In this document: positions 14,520 to 21,011 of the stretch, in pieces
Layout of the letters: each line of letters starts with the position of its first letter
Position numbering within the stretch: position 1 is the stretch's first letter
Assembly (NCBI GenBank): GCA_023426265.1
Contig: JAFABA010000158.1
Location: 1 to 22,700, forward strand
From: Bacillota bacterium
Lineage (GTDB): Bacteria > Bacillota > Clostridia > Christensenellales > CAG-138
Direction of reading: 5' to 3'
DNA length: 22,700 nt
Program-made: the position numbers and the translations under genes
The notes under the pieces: generated by a model
Databases searched by the model: none
What the model was told of the DNA's origin: nothing
Seen by the model: the letters and a program-made list of their open reading frames with translations, nothing else

Positions 14520-14636
14520 ATTTGTATCCTCCGTTCCCATCGGTTACAGCGCATCTATCTCACCGGATACGCTTTGCATATGATACCATAGGATACAGCC
14601 GAAGAATAAAAAGTTTTTTTGAATTTTTCTCTTAAA

Positions 14637-14649
14637 AGAAGCCCCTTCT
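14637..14649 (-). terminator. Weak terminator-like hairpin after the tocopherol-cyclase-family gene
   Basis: AGAAG (14637-14641) and CTTCT (14645-14649) form a short stem followed on the minus strand by TTTT. A second 6-bp hairpin (14651-14666) precedes it. Both are weak. Confidence 0.3.
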
Positions 14650-14671
14650 GAATCTTTCCCAAGATTACCCA

Positions 14672-15562
14672 CTATTCATTGTATTCATCCTCATATCCGG
14701 CGCAATCCCCAACAAGATCAAACACCTCCCGCCCTTTTTGATACAGGCGGTACCGGACGCGCGCGGATGGACTTTCCTTTATCATGCGCGCCATGCTGCC
14801 GTTCCTCACGGCGTACAGTATCCTGGGATTTTCCTGCAGCACTTCCGCCTGCAGCAAATATTCCCCTTGCCGCACGGAAATCAGACGCTTATCCAACCGT
14901 TCCACTTTTGCGCCAAGATACGTGGCAATGCGGAGTTCCCTGCCCTTCATATATACAAAGCCGATGATCCCACAAAAGATCTTCCCCAGGTACGGGATAT
15001 CCGCCACGCTGAGCATGACGGAGACGCCCCCTTCGAGCAAACATTGCGTCCAGATATACCGCTTTGGGAACGAACTGCCTCTGTCCCCTTCCAGATATCC
15101 GTATGCATTTTCGAAAAGAAGTTCTTCCCCGTTAACGGTGAGCTTTCCCCATACCGTATGCACCATGCTGATTACGCTGTGCCTGCACTGCATGTTGGGC
15201 AGATAACGGAACGGGCCCATGATATCGTACCCGGGCCGTGTGAAAGCGCCGTAAACAAGCTCGCCTTTTATGTCCATCCGGTCCGTATGGATATTTACGG
15301 CAATGCCCTCCTCCGAAAAGCGGCTGCCTCCTATCGTTACGCGCAGGCTGTCCTCCCGGGCCTGGAACGCCTCAATGGGGTACGTGACCCGGTCTGAAAA
15401 CGCATTGGTAATGATCTGAATGGAAGCGGAGCGTTCCCCCGCAGAGTCGATGTGCATGGCGGGGATGAACGCCACCGCCTGCCCATCTGCCTGCTGGCGA
15501 AAATACCAGCCCTCAAAATATTCCCGGTTCTTGTTCGAACCGTAATAGCTACGCACGCGCAT
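14672..15562 (-). CDS. Tocopherol cyclase family protein
   Basis: 296 residues from ATG 15562 (MRVRSYYGSNKNREYFEGWYFRQQ), preceded by GGGGGAG. The frame is open upstream to 15694 but has no ribosome site there. YFEGWYFRQQADGQAVAFIPAMH is the hallmark N-terminus of the tocopherol cyclase family. RPGYDIMGPFRYLPNMQCRHSVISM and GYLEGDRGSSFPKRYIWTQC are further conserved blocks. In plants the enzyme closes the chromanol ring from a prenylated quinol. The bacterial members have no known reaction, and a Gram-positive host does not make tocopherol. There is no signal peptide, so it should be cytoplasmic. It lies 128 bases downstream of the FAD/Rieske gene. Confidence 0.85.
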   Translation of the reverse strand: MRVRSYYGSNKNREYFEGWYFRQQADGQAVAFIPAMHIDSAGERSASIQIITNAFSDRVTYPIEAFQAREDSLRVTIGGSRFSEEGIAVNIHTDRMDIKGELVYGAFTRPGYDIMGPFRYLPNMQCRHSVISMVHTVWGKLTVNGEELLFENAYGYLEGDRGSSFPKRYIWTQCLLEGGVSVMLSVADIPYLGKIFCGIIGFVYMKGRELRIATYLGAKVERLDKRLISVRQGEYLLQAEVLQENPRILYAVRNGSMARMIKESPSARVRYRLYQKGREVFDLVGDCAGYEDEYNE

Positions 15563-15628
15563 TGCTCCCCCAATTAAATAGTGAATTCCGGTTGGCGAGG
15601 ATATGTCGGGTAAGGAAAAAGGCGCAGT

Positions 15629-15644
15629 AATACCCGTAGGTATT
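15629..15644. other. Hairpin between the Rieske and tocopherol-cyclase-family genes
   Basis: AATACC (15629-15634) and GGTATT (15639-15644) make a 6-bp stem with loop CGTA. On the minus strand TTTTT follows about ten bases later. It could be a weak terminator or processing site separating the two genes. Confidence 0.35.
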
Positions 15645-15690
15645 GCGAGCGTTTTTGACGAAACACGGCGGCAAACAGACCGGCGATGTT

Positions 15691-17148
15691 TCAAGATTTC
15701 GTTGGGGAAGTAATCACGTTCTCCTGCGCGGGGCCGTCTAAGCGGTCCCCCGTGTGGGCGAAGCGTGAGCCGTGGCAGGGACAGTCCCAGCTGATTTCAT
15801 CGGGATTGTACGTCAGTTCGCAGCCCAGGTGCGGGCACCGGGTATGTACGGTAAAGCACTCGCCCTGTTCGTTTTTGTATACGCCAAGCTTCTCCCCTTC
15901 CACGTCTACCACCCCGCCGTGGGAGCAGGGTAGCTCGTCAAGCGTCTTTCCGGGTACATGCAGCCATTGTTTAACTAGCCCCTTTACTGCCTGTCCACCG
16001 TCCTTTAACAGCTCAGGCGCGGCGGCTATCGGTACATACCGGTCCGGGGAGAATATGCCGAACGCGTCATCCTTTCCTTTTGCGATTGCGTCGCTCAATA
16101 ACGTGGCGGCTACCATGGACGTTGTCATGCCCCACTTCTGAAAGCCCGTGGCAACGTACCAATCCGGCGTATCGTGCGAAAACCGGCCAATATAGGGTAC
16201 GCCGTCATGCGTCATGCAATCCTGTGCAGACCAGCAGGCAACCTCATGGCTGTTTGGAAAATACTTCCTGGCCGCCGCGCGCAGCAGTTCATACTTGCCG
16301 CCTTCCTTATTCTCCCCCGTACGGTGCCCTCCGCCGCCCAGCAGGAGAATGTCTTCATGATTGCGAAAGGAAAGCGCATTCTCATCCATGCTGATATAGG
16401 TGGCAGGAAACTCCATTGCGCCGCTGAGCGCAATGACATAGGAGCGTTCCTGATGCATGCGCATGAAATAATAGCCCGGCACGTTGAGGAAGGGATAGTG
16501 GCAGGCAAATATGATTTTCTTTGCTCGCACGGAATGAGCCTGTGTTTTCAATACATTCTCTTCCACCGTAAGGACATTCGTATGCTCATATACCGTAAGT
16601 TCCGGGATGAGCGCGCTTAAGAATTTTATAGGGTGGAACTGCGCCTGGTTATCAAAGCGCACCGCTCCCGCCACGGGAAAGGGCAGGCCCGTATCCGTCG
16701 TATACTTGGCTGGAATTCCAAGCTCGCTGGCCGCCGTGGCCTCTTTTTCCAACGGGTCTTTTTCTTCCGTGGAGTACAAAAAAGCTGGCAGGCGCTTAAA
16801 ATTGCAGTCTATGCCGAGCTTTTCGATCAAGGCGGCGTACGCCTCGATGGCATCCTGGTTTGCGCGGGCATATTGCATGGCCCCTTCCCTGCCAAAACGC
16901 GCCGTCAGTTTGTCATAGATCAGGCCGTGCTGGGATGTGATTTTCGCGGTAGTACGCCCGGTCTGGCCGGAAAATACCGTATCCGCTTCCAAAATAACGG
17001 ATGGAACTCCCCGCTGTTTGAGCAGGTAAGAAGTCAATATCCCAGCAATGCCGCCGCCAATGATGGCGACCTCCGTTTCCATATCCCGGTCCAGTATGTT
17101 TTCCTTAGGCCGCACAATGGCGTCTTTCCATATAGAATCTGAATGCAT
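15691..17148 (-). CDS. FAD-dependent oxidoreductase with C-terminal Rieske [2Fe-2S] domain (YhfW-like)
   Basis: 485 residues from ATG 17148, with GGAGGT six bases upstream. The N-terminal DAO-type FAD domain begins TEVAIIGGGIAGILTSYLL, with the dinucleotide Gly motif near residue 30 and SGQTGRTTAKITSQHG as a further cofactor loop. The middle holds the substrate domain. The last 100 residues form a Rieske domain with Cys438-Pro-His440 and Cys456-Pro-Cys-His459 as cluster ligands, plus the extra Cys pair of the CPHLGC...CPCHGS type. It resembles Bacillus YhfW. The amine or other substrate is unknown. A cytoplasmic location is likely, as no signal peptide is seen. It is the first gene of a possible two-gene unit with the tocopherol-cyclase-family protein. 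Confidence 0.9.
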   Translation of the reverse strand: MHSDSIWKDAIVRPKENILDRDMETEVAIIGGGIAGILTSYLLKQRGVPSVILEADTVFSGQTGRTTAKITSQHGLIYDKLTARFGREGAMQYARANQDAIEAYAALIEKLGIDCNFKRLPAFLYSTEEKDPLEKEATAASELGIPAKYTTDTGLPFPVAGAVRFDNQAQFHPIKFLSALIPELTVYEHTNVLTVEENVLKTQAHSVRAKKIIFACHYPFLNVPGYYFMRMHQERSYVIALSGAMEFPATYISMDENALSFRNHEDILLLGGGGHRTGENKEGGKYELLRAAARKYFPNSHEVACWSAQDCMTHDGVPYIGRFSHDTPDWYVATGFQKWGMTTSMVAATLLSDAIAKGKDDAFGIFSPDRYVPIAAAPELLKDGGQAVKGLVKQWLHVPGKTLDELPCSHGGVVDVEGEKLGVYKNEQGECFTVHTRCPHLGCELTYNPDEISWDCPCHGSRFAHTGDRLDGPAQENVITSPTKS

Positions 17149-17273
17149 AAGCGCACCTCCCGTTTCCAGTTTTCCCATGCGGGGTAACGGTTATCCTGAT
17201 TTTGCGCCAAAGATTATCATGCGATAAAACGCGAATTACATATTGCTAAAGTGGTGTTTTTTTCACAAACCTG

Positions 17274-17282
17274 TGCTATAAT
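17274..17282 (+). promoter_or_regulatory. Extended -10 promoter of the NusG-II/Gx/FMN cluster
   Basis: TG-C-TATAAT (17274-17282) is a perfect extended -10 about 43 bases before the TTG start. The -35 region (around 17252-17259, GGTGTTTT) is poor, as is common for extended -10 promoters. Confidence 0.62.
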
Positions 17283-17324
17283 CATGTAGGCTATTGTCCG
17301 GGATATAAAAAAGAGGACGTCGTT

Positions 17325-17696
17325 TTGAAAAAGAAAGACTTTATTTTGATAGGCATCGTGCTGATTGCGGCCCTCGCGCTGTTCCTTTTGACGTGGCTGC
17401 CCAAGATTGCGGCAAGCAAAGGCGAGGTCGTCATCTACATTGGCAGCGAGGTATACAAGCGCGTTCCGCTTGGCGAGCCGCAGACCGTTGTGATAGACCA
17501 GGGCGACGGCAAGGTAAATGAACTCTATATCACAGAGGATGGCGCTGTGATGCACTCCGCCACCTGTCACAACCAGGATTGTATCAAGCAGGGTGAAGTA
17601 ACATTGGGCAATTACAAATCGCGCGTTCTCGGAAGCTGGATCATCTGCCTGCCCAACCAGGTATCCGTAGAGCTTGTCGCGGGGGAAGAACAATGA
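17325..17696 (+). CDS. NusG domain II membrane-anchored protein (EetA-like)
   Basis: 123 residues from a TTG start with AGAGGA seven bases upstream. One N-terminal membrane helix (about 6-24) is followed by a small extracytoplasmic beta domain of the NusG domain II type. Conserved Cys81 and Cys86 lie in TCHNQDCIKQG and Cys108 in SWIICLPNQ. These are the family hallmarks (H-x-x-x-x-C-...-I-x-C-L-P-N). Despite the name it is not a transcription factor. Related proteins sit beside Gx proteins and FMN-binding proteins in flavin-based electron transfer loci, where I believe this type is called EetA. It overlaps the Gx gene by four bases (ATGA). Confidence 0.87.
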   Translation: MKKKDFILIGIVLIAALALFLLTWLPKIAASKGEVVIYIGSEVYKRVPLGEPQTVVIDQGDGKVNELYITEDGAVMHSATCHNQDCIKQGEVTLGNYKSRVLGSWIICLPNQVSVELVAGEEQ

Positions 17697-18259
17697 ACGC
17701 AAAAACCATAACCCGTTTCGGCATGCTTACGGCGGTGGCGCTTGTGCTGGGCTGGGTGGAACGCTTTATTCCCATAGCGGCGACCGCGCCCGGCATTAAG
17801 CTGGGGCTTGCAAACACCGTATTGCTGTACGCGATTTATCTGATGGACATAAAGGGCACCACGCTTTTGATGGTGATGAAGGTGCTTCTTTCCGGATTCC
17901 TGTTCGCTGGGCTTTCGGGCATGCTCTACAGCTTTGCGGGCGGAATTCTGAGTTTAGTCGTCATGCTGCTGCTGCGCCGCATCAATGGTTTGAGCATCGT
18001 CGGTGTGAGCATAGCGGGCGGCGTGAGCCACAACGTTGGCCAAATTCTTGCCGCTTGCCTGGTGGTGCAGTCCCGCGCCATGCTTGGGTACTTGCCCATA
18101 TTGCTGCTTGCGGGCATCGTGACCGGGCTTTTGACCGGTATCGCCGCAAAGTCCGCCATCCGGGGCATTGAAGCATATGACGTGAACAAGACAAAAAAAA
18201 AGCGGGAAAGCACCCTTTCTCCCGAAGCCAAACTTACCCCCGGCGAAACGAAGCTATAG
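17693..18259 (+). CDS. Gx family membrane protein (heptaprenyl diphosphate synthase component I family, EetB-like)
   Basis: 188 residues with five to six membrane helices. MLTAVALVLGWVERFIP, APGIKLGLANTVLLYAIY, KVLLSGFLFAGLSGMLYSFAGG and GGVSHNVGQILAA are the conserved blocks of the Gx / Hpre_diP_synt_I family. The family name is historical, and the fold resembles ECF S-components, so a transport or quinone/flavin-related role is likelier than catalysis. The last 25 residues are a charged soluble tail encoded just after a run of nine A residues (18193-18201). It ends SPEAKLTPGETKL, which closely matches a linker in the following FMN-binding protein. A 69-base gap separates the two genes. Confidence 0.87.
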   Translation: MNAKTITRFGMLTAVALVLGWVERFIPIAATAPGIKLGLANTVLLYAIYLMDIKGTTLLMVMKVLLSGFLFAGLSGMLYSFAGGILSLVVMLLLRRINGLSIVGVSIAGGVSHNVGQILAACLVVQSRAMLGYLPILLLAGIVTGLLTGIAAKSAIRGIEAYDVNKTKKKRESTLSPEAKLTPGETKL

Positions 18260-18273
18260 CCTCTTTTAGGCTA
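18257..18273 (+). other. Intercistronic hairpin
   Basis: TAGCCT (18257-18262) and AGGCTA (18268-18273) form a 6-bp stem over the stop codon of the Gx gene. No T-tract follows, so transcription probably continues into the FMN-binding gene. It may mark an mRNA processing point. Confidence 0.4.
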
Positions 18274-18328
18274 CCCGGCAAGGGCGTCTCTTGAATTATT
18301 ACGAGCTAATACCGAAGGGAGAACACGC

Positions 18329-19672
18329 ATGAAAAAACGCATACCGGCATGGTTGGTTCTGGTGGTCATCGCCATCGTTGCCGGGGGGCTATTGGTCCTC
18401 ATCAATTCGCTTACCGCCGGAAAGGCGCTGGATCAGGTGAAAGCCACTGAGAAAGCCAAGCTGCTCAAGGTATTTCCCGATGCAAAAGGCTTTACCGAGC
18501 TTCCTCTAGAGGAAGGTGCTGAAGTGACCCGTTGCTATGCCGCCGCCGCGGACAATAAGACAATCGGCCATGTCGCACAGATCACCGTCAACGGCTACGG
18601 CGGGCCCATCGACATTTCCGTAGGCGTGGATATGGAAGGTACCATTACCGGCGTTTCCATTGGGGGCGAAAAGTTTCACGAGACCCCCGGCCTTGGCGAA
18701 AACGTGCTTTATCCCGCGTTTACCGATCAGTTTGCGGGCCTTGCCGCTCCCGTCGTGCTCAATGAGGGCGTGAACGCCATCACCGGCGCCACCATCAGCT
18801 CCAGCGCGGTGGTTTCGGGCGTAAACAAGGCGGCTGCCTATGTCATAGAAGAAGTCCTTGGCTTGGGCGAAGAAGAGGAAGGCCCCGAAGACCTCGTGTT
18901 CGGCGGCATACTCCCCGGCGCTACCACCAAGCAGGAAGAAGCTGCGCCCGCGGGAATCGACGCCATCTGGAGCTCCGACGCGGGCTGCGTGGTGTTCGTA
19001 TCCAAGAAAGGGTTCGGCGGCAACATCCAGGTACAGGTCGGCGTTGCGCACAGCGGCGCAATCGCGGGCGTGGCCATTACCGAGGAAGGCTTCTCCGAAA
19101 CCGACGGCCTTGGCTCCCGCGTAAAGGATAAGGAATTCCTCAGCCAGTTCAAGAGCTTAACCGGCGAAGTAAAAGCGGGCGAAAACGCGGATACGATTTC
19201 CGGCGCTACCATCAGCTCCTCCGCCGTCATCTCCGCGATAAACGACGCGCTCCAGGCTGCACAGCCCTTCCTTGACCCGAGCAAGGCGGCTGCAGTTCCC
19301 TCCCCCGAAGCGAAGCTTCTCCCCGGCGCCACCAACGTGACGGAAGCGACCGCTCCCGAAGGTGCGGACGCGCTGTGGACCGCTGACCAGGGCGTGATTG
19401 TCCAGGTAAGCGAGAAGGGCTACGGCGGGACGATTTCCGTGAAGGTCGGCGTACTGGCCGATGGTACCGTCGGCGGTATCCAGGTGCTTGAGGAAGGCTT
19501 TGCGGAAACCCCGGGCCTGGGTGAGCGCGTGCTGACCGACGAAGCCTTCCAGGCGCAGTTCGCAGGCAAGACCGCGCCGGTAGAGGCGGATACGCTTTCG
19601 GGCGCCACCATAAGCTCCACCGCCGTGATCAAAGCGGTGAACAAGGCGCTGGAGATCGCCGCAGGACTGTAA
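18329..19672 (+). CDS. Membrane-anchored protein with three FMN-binding domains
   Basis: 447 residues, with GGGAG upstream of ATG 18329. One N-terminal membrane helix (about 7-28) has no lipobox Cys, so the protein is anchored rather than a lipoprotein. Three FMN_bind domains lie at about 78-176, 215-312 and 355-445. Each ends in the flavinylation motif [ST]GATISS[ST]AV, with predicted FMN-bearing Thr155, Thr294 and Thr427. The ApbE-type motif begins with Asp in domains 2 (Asp288) and 3 (Asp421) but with Asn149 in domain 1. Linkers contain LPGAT followed by Ala/Glu-rich stretches. RnfG, NqrC and PplA carry one or two such domains. Three covalent flavins would form an extracellular electron wire. 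No ApbE gene is in this window. Confidence 0.9.
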   Translation: MKKRIPAWLVLVVIAIVAGGLLVLINSLTAGKALDQVKATEKAKLLKVFPDAKGFTELPLEEGAEVTRCYAAAADNKTIGHVAQITVNGYGGPIDISVGVDMEGTITGVSIGGEKFHETPGLGENVLYPAFTDQFAGLAAPVVLNEGVNAITGATISSSAVVSGVNKAAAYVIEEVLGLGEEEEGPEDLVFGGILPGATTKQEEAAPAGIDAIWSSDAGCVVFVSKKGFGGNIQVQVGVAHSGAIAGVAITEEGFSETDGLGSRVKDKEFLSQFKSLTGEVKAGENADTISGATISSSAVISAINDALQAAQPFLDPSKAAAVPSPEAKLLPGATNVTEATAPEGADALWTADQGVIVQVSEKGYGGTISVKVGVLADGTVGGIQVLEEGFAETPGLGERVLTDEAFQAQFAGKTAPVEADTLSGATISSTAVIKAVNKALEIAAGL

Positions 19673-19690
19673 GCCTCATTAAGCCTCATT
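19671..19690 (+). repeat. Tandem 10-base duplication after the FMN-protein stop
   Basis: AAGCCTCATT occurs twice in direct succession, the first copy starting inside the stop codon. It is probably a small replication-slippage product. Confidence 0.8.
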
Positions 19691-19697
19691 GCACGAT

Positions 19698-19732
19698 AAA
19701 GGCCATGGAGAGTATGCTCTCCATGGCCTTTT
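19698..19732 (+). terminator. Terminator of the NusG-II/Gx/FMN operon
   Basis: A perfect 15-bp stem, AAAGGCCATGGAGAG (19698-19712) with CTCTCCATGGCCTTT (19717-19731), has loop TATG. TTTT is at the end. It is symmetric enough to work in both directions. Confidence 0.9.
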
Positions 19733-19823
19733 AGCTTACTGTCCCTTGGGACCGTCGGGGATCTCAGAAGCGAGCCCAGGGTTCTAAAGTATAAAAAAGC
19801 GCGTAAAAGCACTTTTAACCTGC
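19733..19823. other. Short stretch between two terminators
   Basis: No gene, promoter or strong structure was seen here. It separates the plus-strand FMN operon terminator from the minus-strand terminator at 19824-19866. Confidence 0.5.
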
Positions 19824-19866
19824 AAAAAATCCACAGATAAAGTCCACAGGACTTTATCTGTGGATT
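19824..19866 (-). terminator. Very strong terminator of the minus-strand array
   Basis: Perfect 17-base arms lie at 19828-19844 and 19850-19866 with loop CACAG. On the minus strand six T residues follow the stem (19824-19829, overlapping its last bases). On the plus strand there is no T-tract. The stop codon of the 34-codon ORF lies inside the ascending arm. Confidence 0.92.
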
Positions 19867-19969
19867 AAGACCAGATACCGGCCCGGATACGGCACCCGCG
19901 GCTATTGCCGGGCCATCTGGGGCAGGAGCGCCTGCTGCATCCGCCTCTGTGCCAACCGTCTCTTGACAC
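19865..19969 (-). CDS. Candidate small Cys/Arg/Trp-rich protein (34 residues)
   Basis: A GTG start at 19969 is placed eight bases after AGGAGG within a 13-base Shine-Dalgarno AAGGAGGTGATCC (19972-19984), complementary to the entire 16S tail. The 34-residue product starts VSRDGWHRGGC and ends RIRAGIWS. It contains eight Arg, three Cys (11, 16, 26) and three Trp, and only one acidic residue. The stop abuts a strong terminator. I do not recognise it. It could be a real small basic peptide, or the ORF may be accidental within a structured RNA, since the start codon lies in a predicted hairpin arm. The frame is open upstream to 20050, but no better start exists there. Confidence 0.4.
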   Translation of the reverse strand: MSRDGWHRGGCSRRSCPRWPGNSRGCRIRAGIWS

Positions 19970-19984
19970 AGGGATCACCTCCTT
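19871..19984 (-). ncRNA. Structured RNA element downstream of the secreted-protein array
   Basis: Three hairpins precede the terminator. Stem A pairs 19871-19876 with 19915-19920 and 19880-19886 with 19908-19914, giving 13 bp with one 3-base bulge. Stem B is GCAGG (19922-19926) with CCTGC (19931-19935) and loop AGCG. Stem C pairs 19947-19953 with 19965-19971 and contains a G-U wobble that is possible only in the minus-strand RNA. This, the T-tract and the Shine-Dalgarno all point to minus-strand transcription. No riboswitch class was recognised and no gene lies downstream to be controlled. It may be a small RNA or a 3'-UTR element of the array. Confidence 0.45.
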
Positions 19985-20063
19985 ATGACGGGTATATCCC
20001 ATACTATTACAAAACACACAGGATGTTTCGTATGGATATATGCTTGTCACAGTGGAGAGAGCC

Positions 20064-20999
20064 TTATACGAGTTTTAAGAAAGTATCCAGCTTTACCGGC
20101 GCTCTCATTCCATATTCCCGGATGGGCAGGATGTAGCCTCTGTCGTCGATTTCAAACAGTGAGTTTAGGCCTCCGCAAGGCCAGTAAATCCCGCCGGAAT
20201 TTTGCTTTTCATCCAGGCAGAACACATAGCTGCGGTTGAGTTCCCACACCACGCCGCGTTCTATGAGCACCTGAACACGGTCTTTCAAATTGCCTTTCCT
20301 TGTTTGGCGAATCTCCACGTCATACACCGCATAGGGCCAGAAATCCTGCACAATACCCGCTTTCGGCTCTTTGACCGAACGGATGGTACCGATGCAGACT
20401 TCTTCGGCTTCCTGGAGCGGCGTCCGGTAGGTCGGCCTTGGGCTGCCGTCCAGCTTTGCGACAGAGACAAGCACCATATCCCCATATTCAATGGAATTTC
20501 TGTCGTCGAAATAGCCGCCGAACATGCCCGCAACCCTAAATCCCGCAATTCCTGTTAGCGTTTCATTTACCGCTTCATCGGCTCCAAAGTAAAGGAGAAG
20601 CAGGTGCTTTTTATTATTGTAATAATAGGTCGCGGGCAACCGTGTATCCGGGTAGACCACACTGCCGTCCTTCGAGACCGTATTGCCCACGATCATTGCC
20701 TTGCAGGCTTTGTAATCCTGAACGGTTTCGAACCGGTACAGCATCAGCATTTCGCCATTTTTGCCGAGCATGGCAGAAGTTTTTAATACGGCGGGCGCGG
20801 AAGAAAACACAAAGCGCGTTTGTCTGGTTTCTGTGCCGTGAAGCTTCGGGAACAGCGTCCGCAAATAGTGTTCATCCGAGGCGGCGTATCTGTCCAGCCC
20901 TCCTTGCAGCACAGTATCCGGCGCGGCAAACGCGGAAGAAAGCGGCACAAGCAGAACCAATAAAGTTACTATGTATAAGCTAAGCCGACGGATACGCAT
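20064..20999 (-). CDS. Secreted protein of the tandem family, copy 1
   Basis: 311 residues with a signal peptide at about 1-25 (MRIRRLSLYIVTLLVLLVPLSSAFA). It is the most diverged of three tandem relatives. Shared blocks are YLRTLFPKLHGTETRQTRFVFSSAP, LYRFETVQDYKACKAMIVGNTV, RLPATYYY, the GGYFDDR block and the closing FEIDDRGYILPIREYGMRAPVKLDTFLKLV. The C-terminal half has alternating strands around VCIGTIRSVKEP and YAVYDVEIRQTRKGNLKDRVQVL, a layout like other exported beta-barrel domains in Firmicutes. I do not recognise a named family. GGAGG lies five bases before ATG 20999. The gene starts 12 bases after copy 2 ends and is the last before the structured element. Confidence 0.78.
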   Translation of the reverse strand: MRIRRLSLYIVTLLVLLVPLSSAFAAPDTVLQGGLDRYAASDEHYLRTLFPKLHGTETRQTRFVFSSAPAVLKTSAMLGKNGEMLMLYRFETVQDYKACKAMIVGNTVSKDGSVVYPDTRLPATYYYNNKKHLLLLYFGADEAVNETLTGIAGFRVAGMFGGYFDDRNSIEYGDMVLVSVAKLDGSPRPTYRTPLQEAEEVCIGTIRSVKEPKAGIVQDFWPYAVYDVEIRQTRKGNLKDRVQVLIERGVVWELNRSYVFCLDEKQNSGGIYWPCGGLNSLFEIDDRGYILPIREYGMRAPVKLDTFLKLV

Positions 21000-21011
21000 A
21001 TCATCCTCCCG

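Noticed and set aside
13782..14591. 269-residue open frame on the plus strand
   Set aside because: It is opposite the DUF1002 gene, which has a signal peptide, a ribosome site and its own terminator.
18900..19340. LPxTG sortase signals (LPGAT in the FMN protein linkers)
   Set aside because: LPGAT does not fit LPxTG, it is internal, and it is not followed by a hydrophobic helix and positive tail.
19972..19984. GGATCACCTCCTT looks like the 3' end of 16S rRNA on the plus strand
   Set aside because: The preceding plus-strand sequence has no other 16S helix 45 features. Read on the minus strand it is a full-length Shine-Dalgarno, which fits the orientation of the terminator and hairpins.
19871..19984. 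Riboswitch (S-box or FMN type), because of motifs such as GCCCGGCAA and GGTGC
   Set aside because: Core motifs are incomplete and in the wrong arrangement, and no gene lies downstream on the same strand before the terminator.
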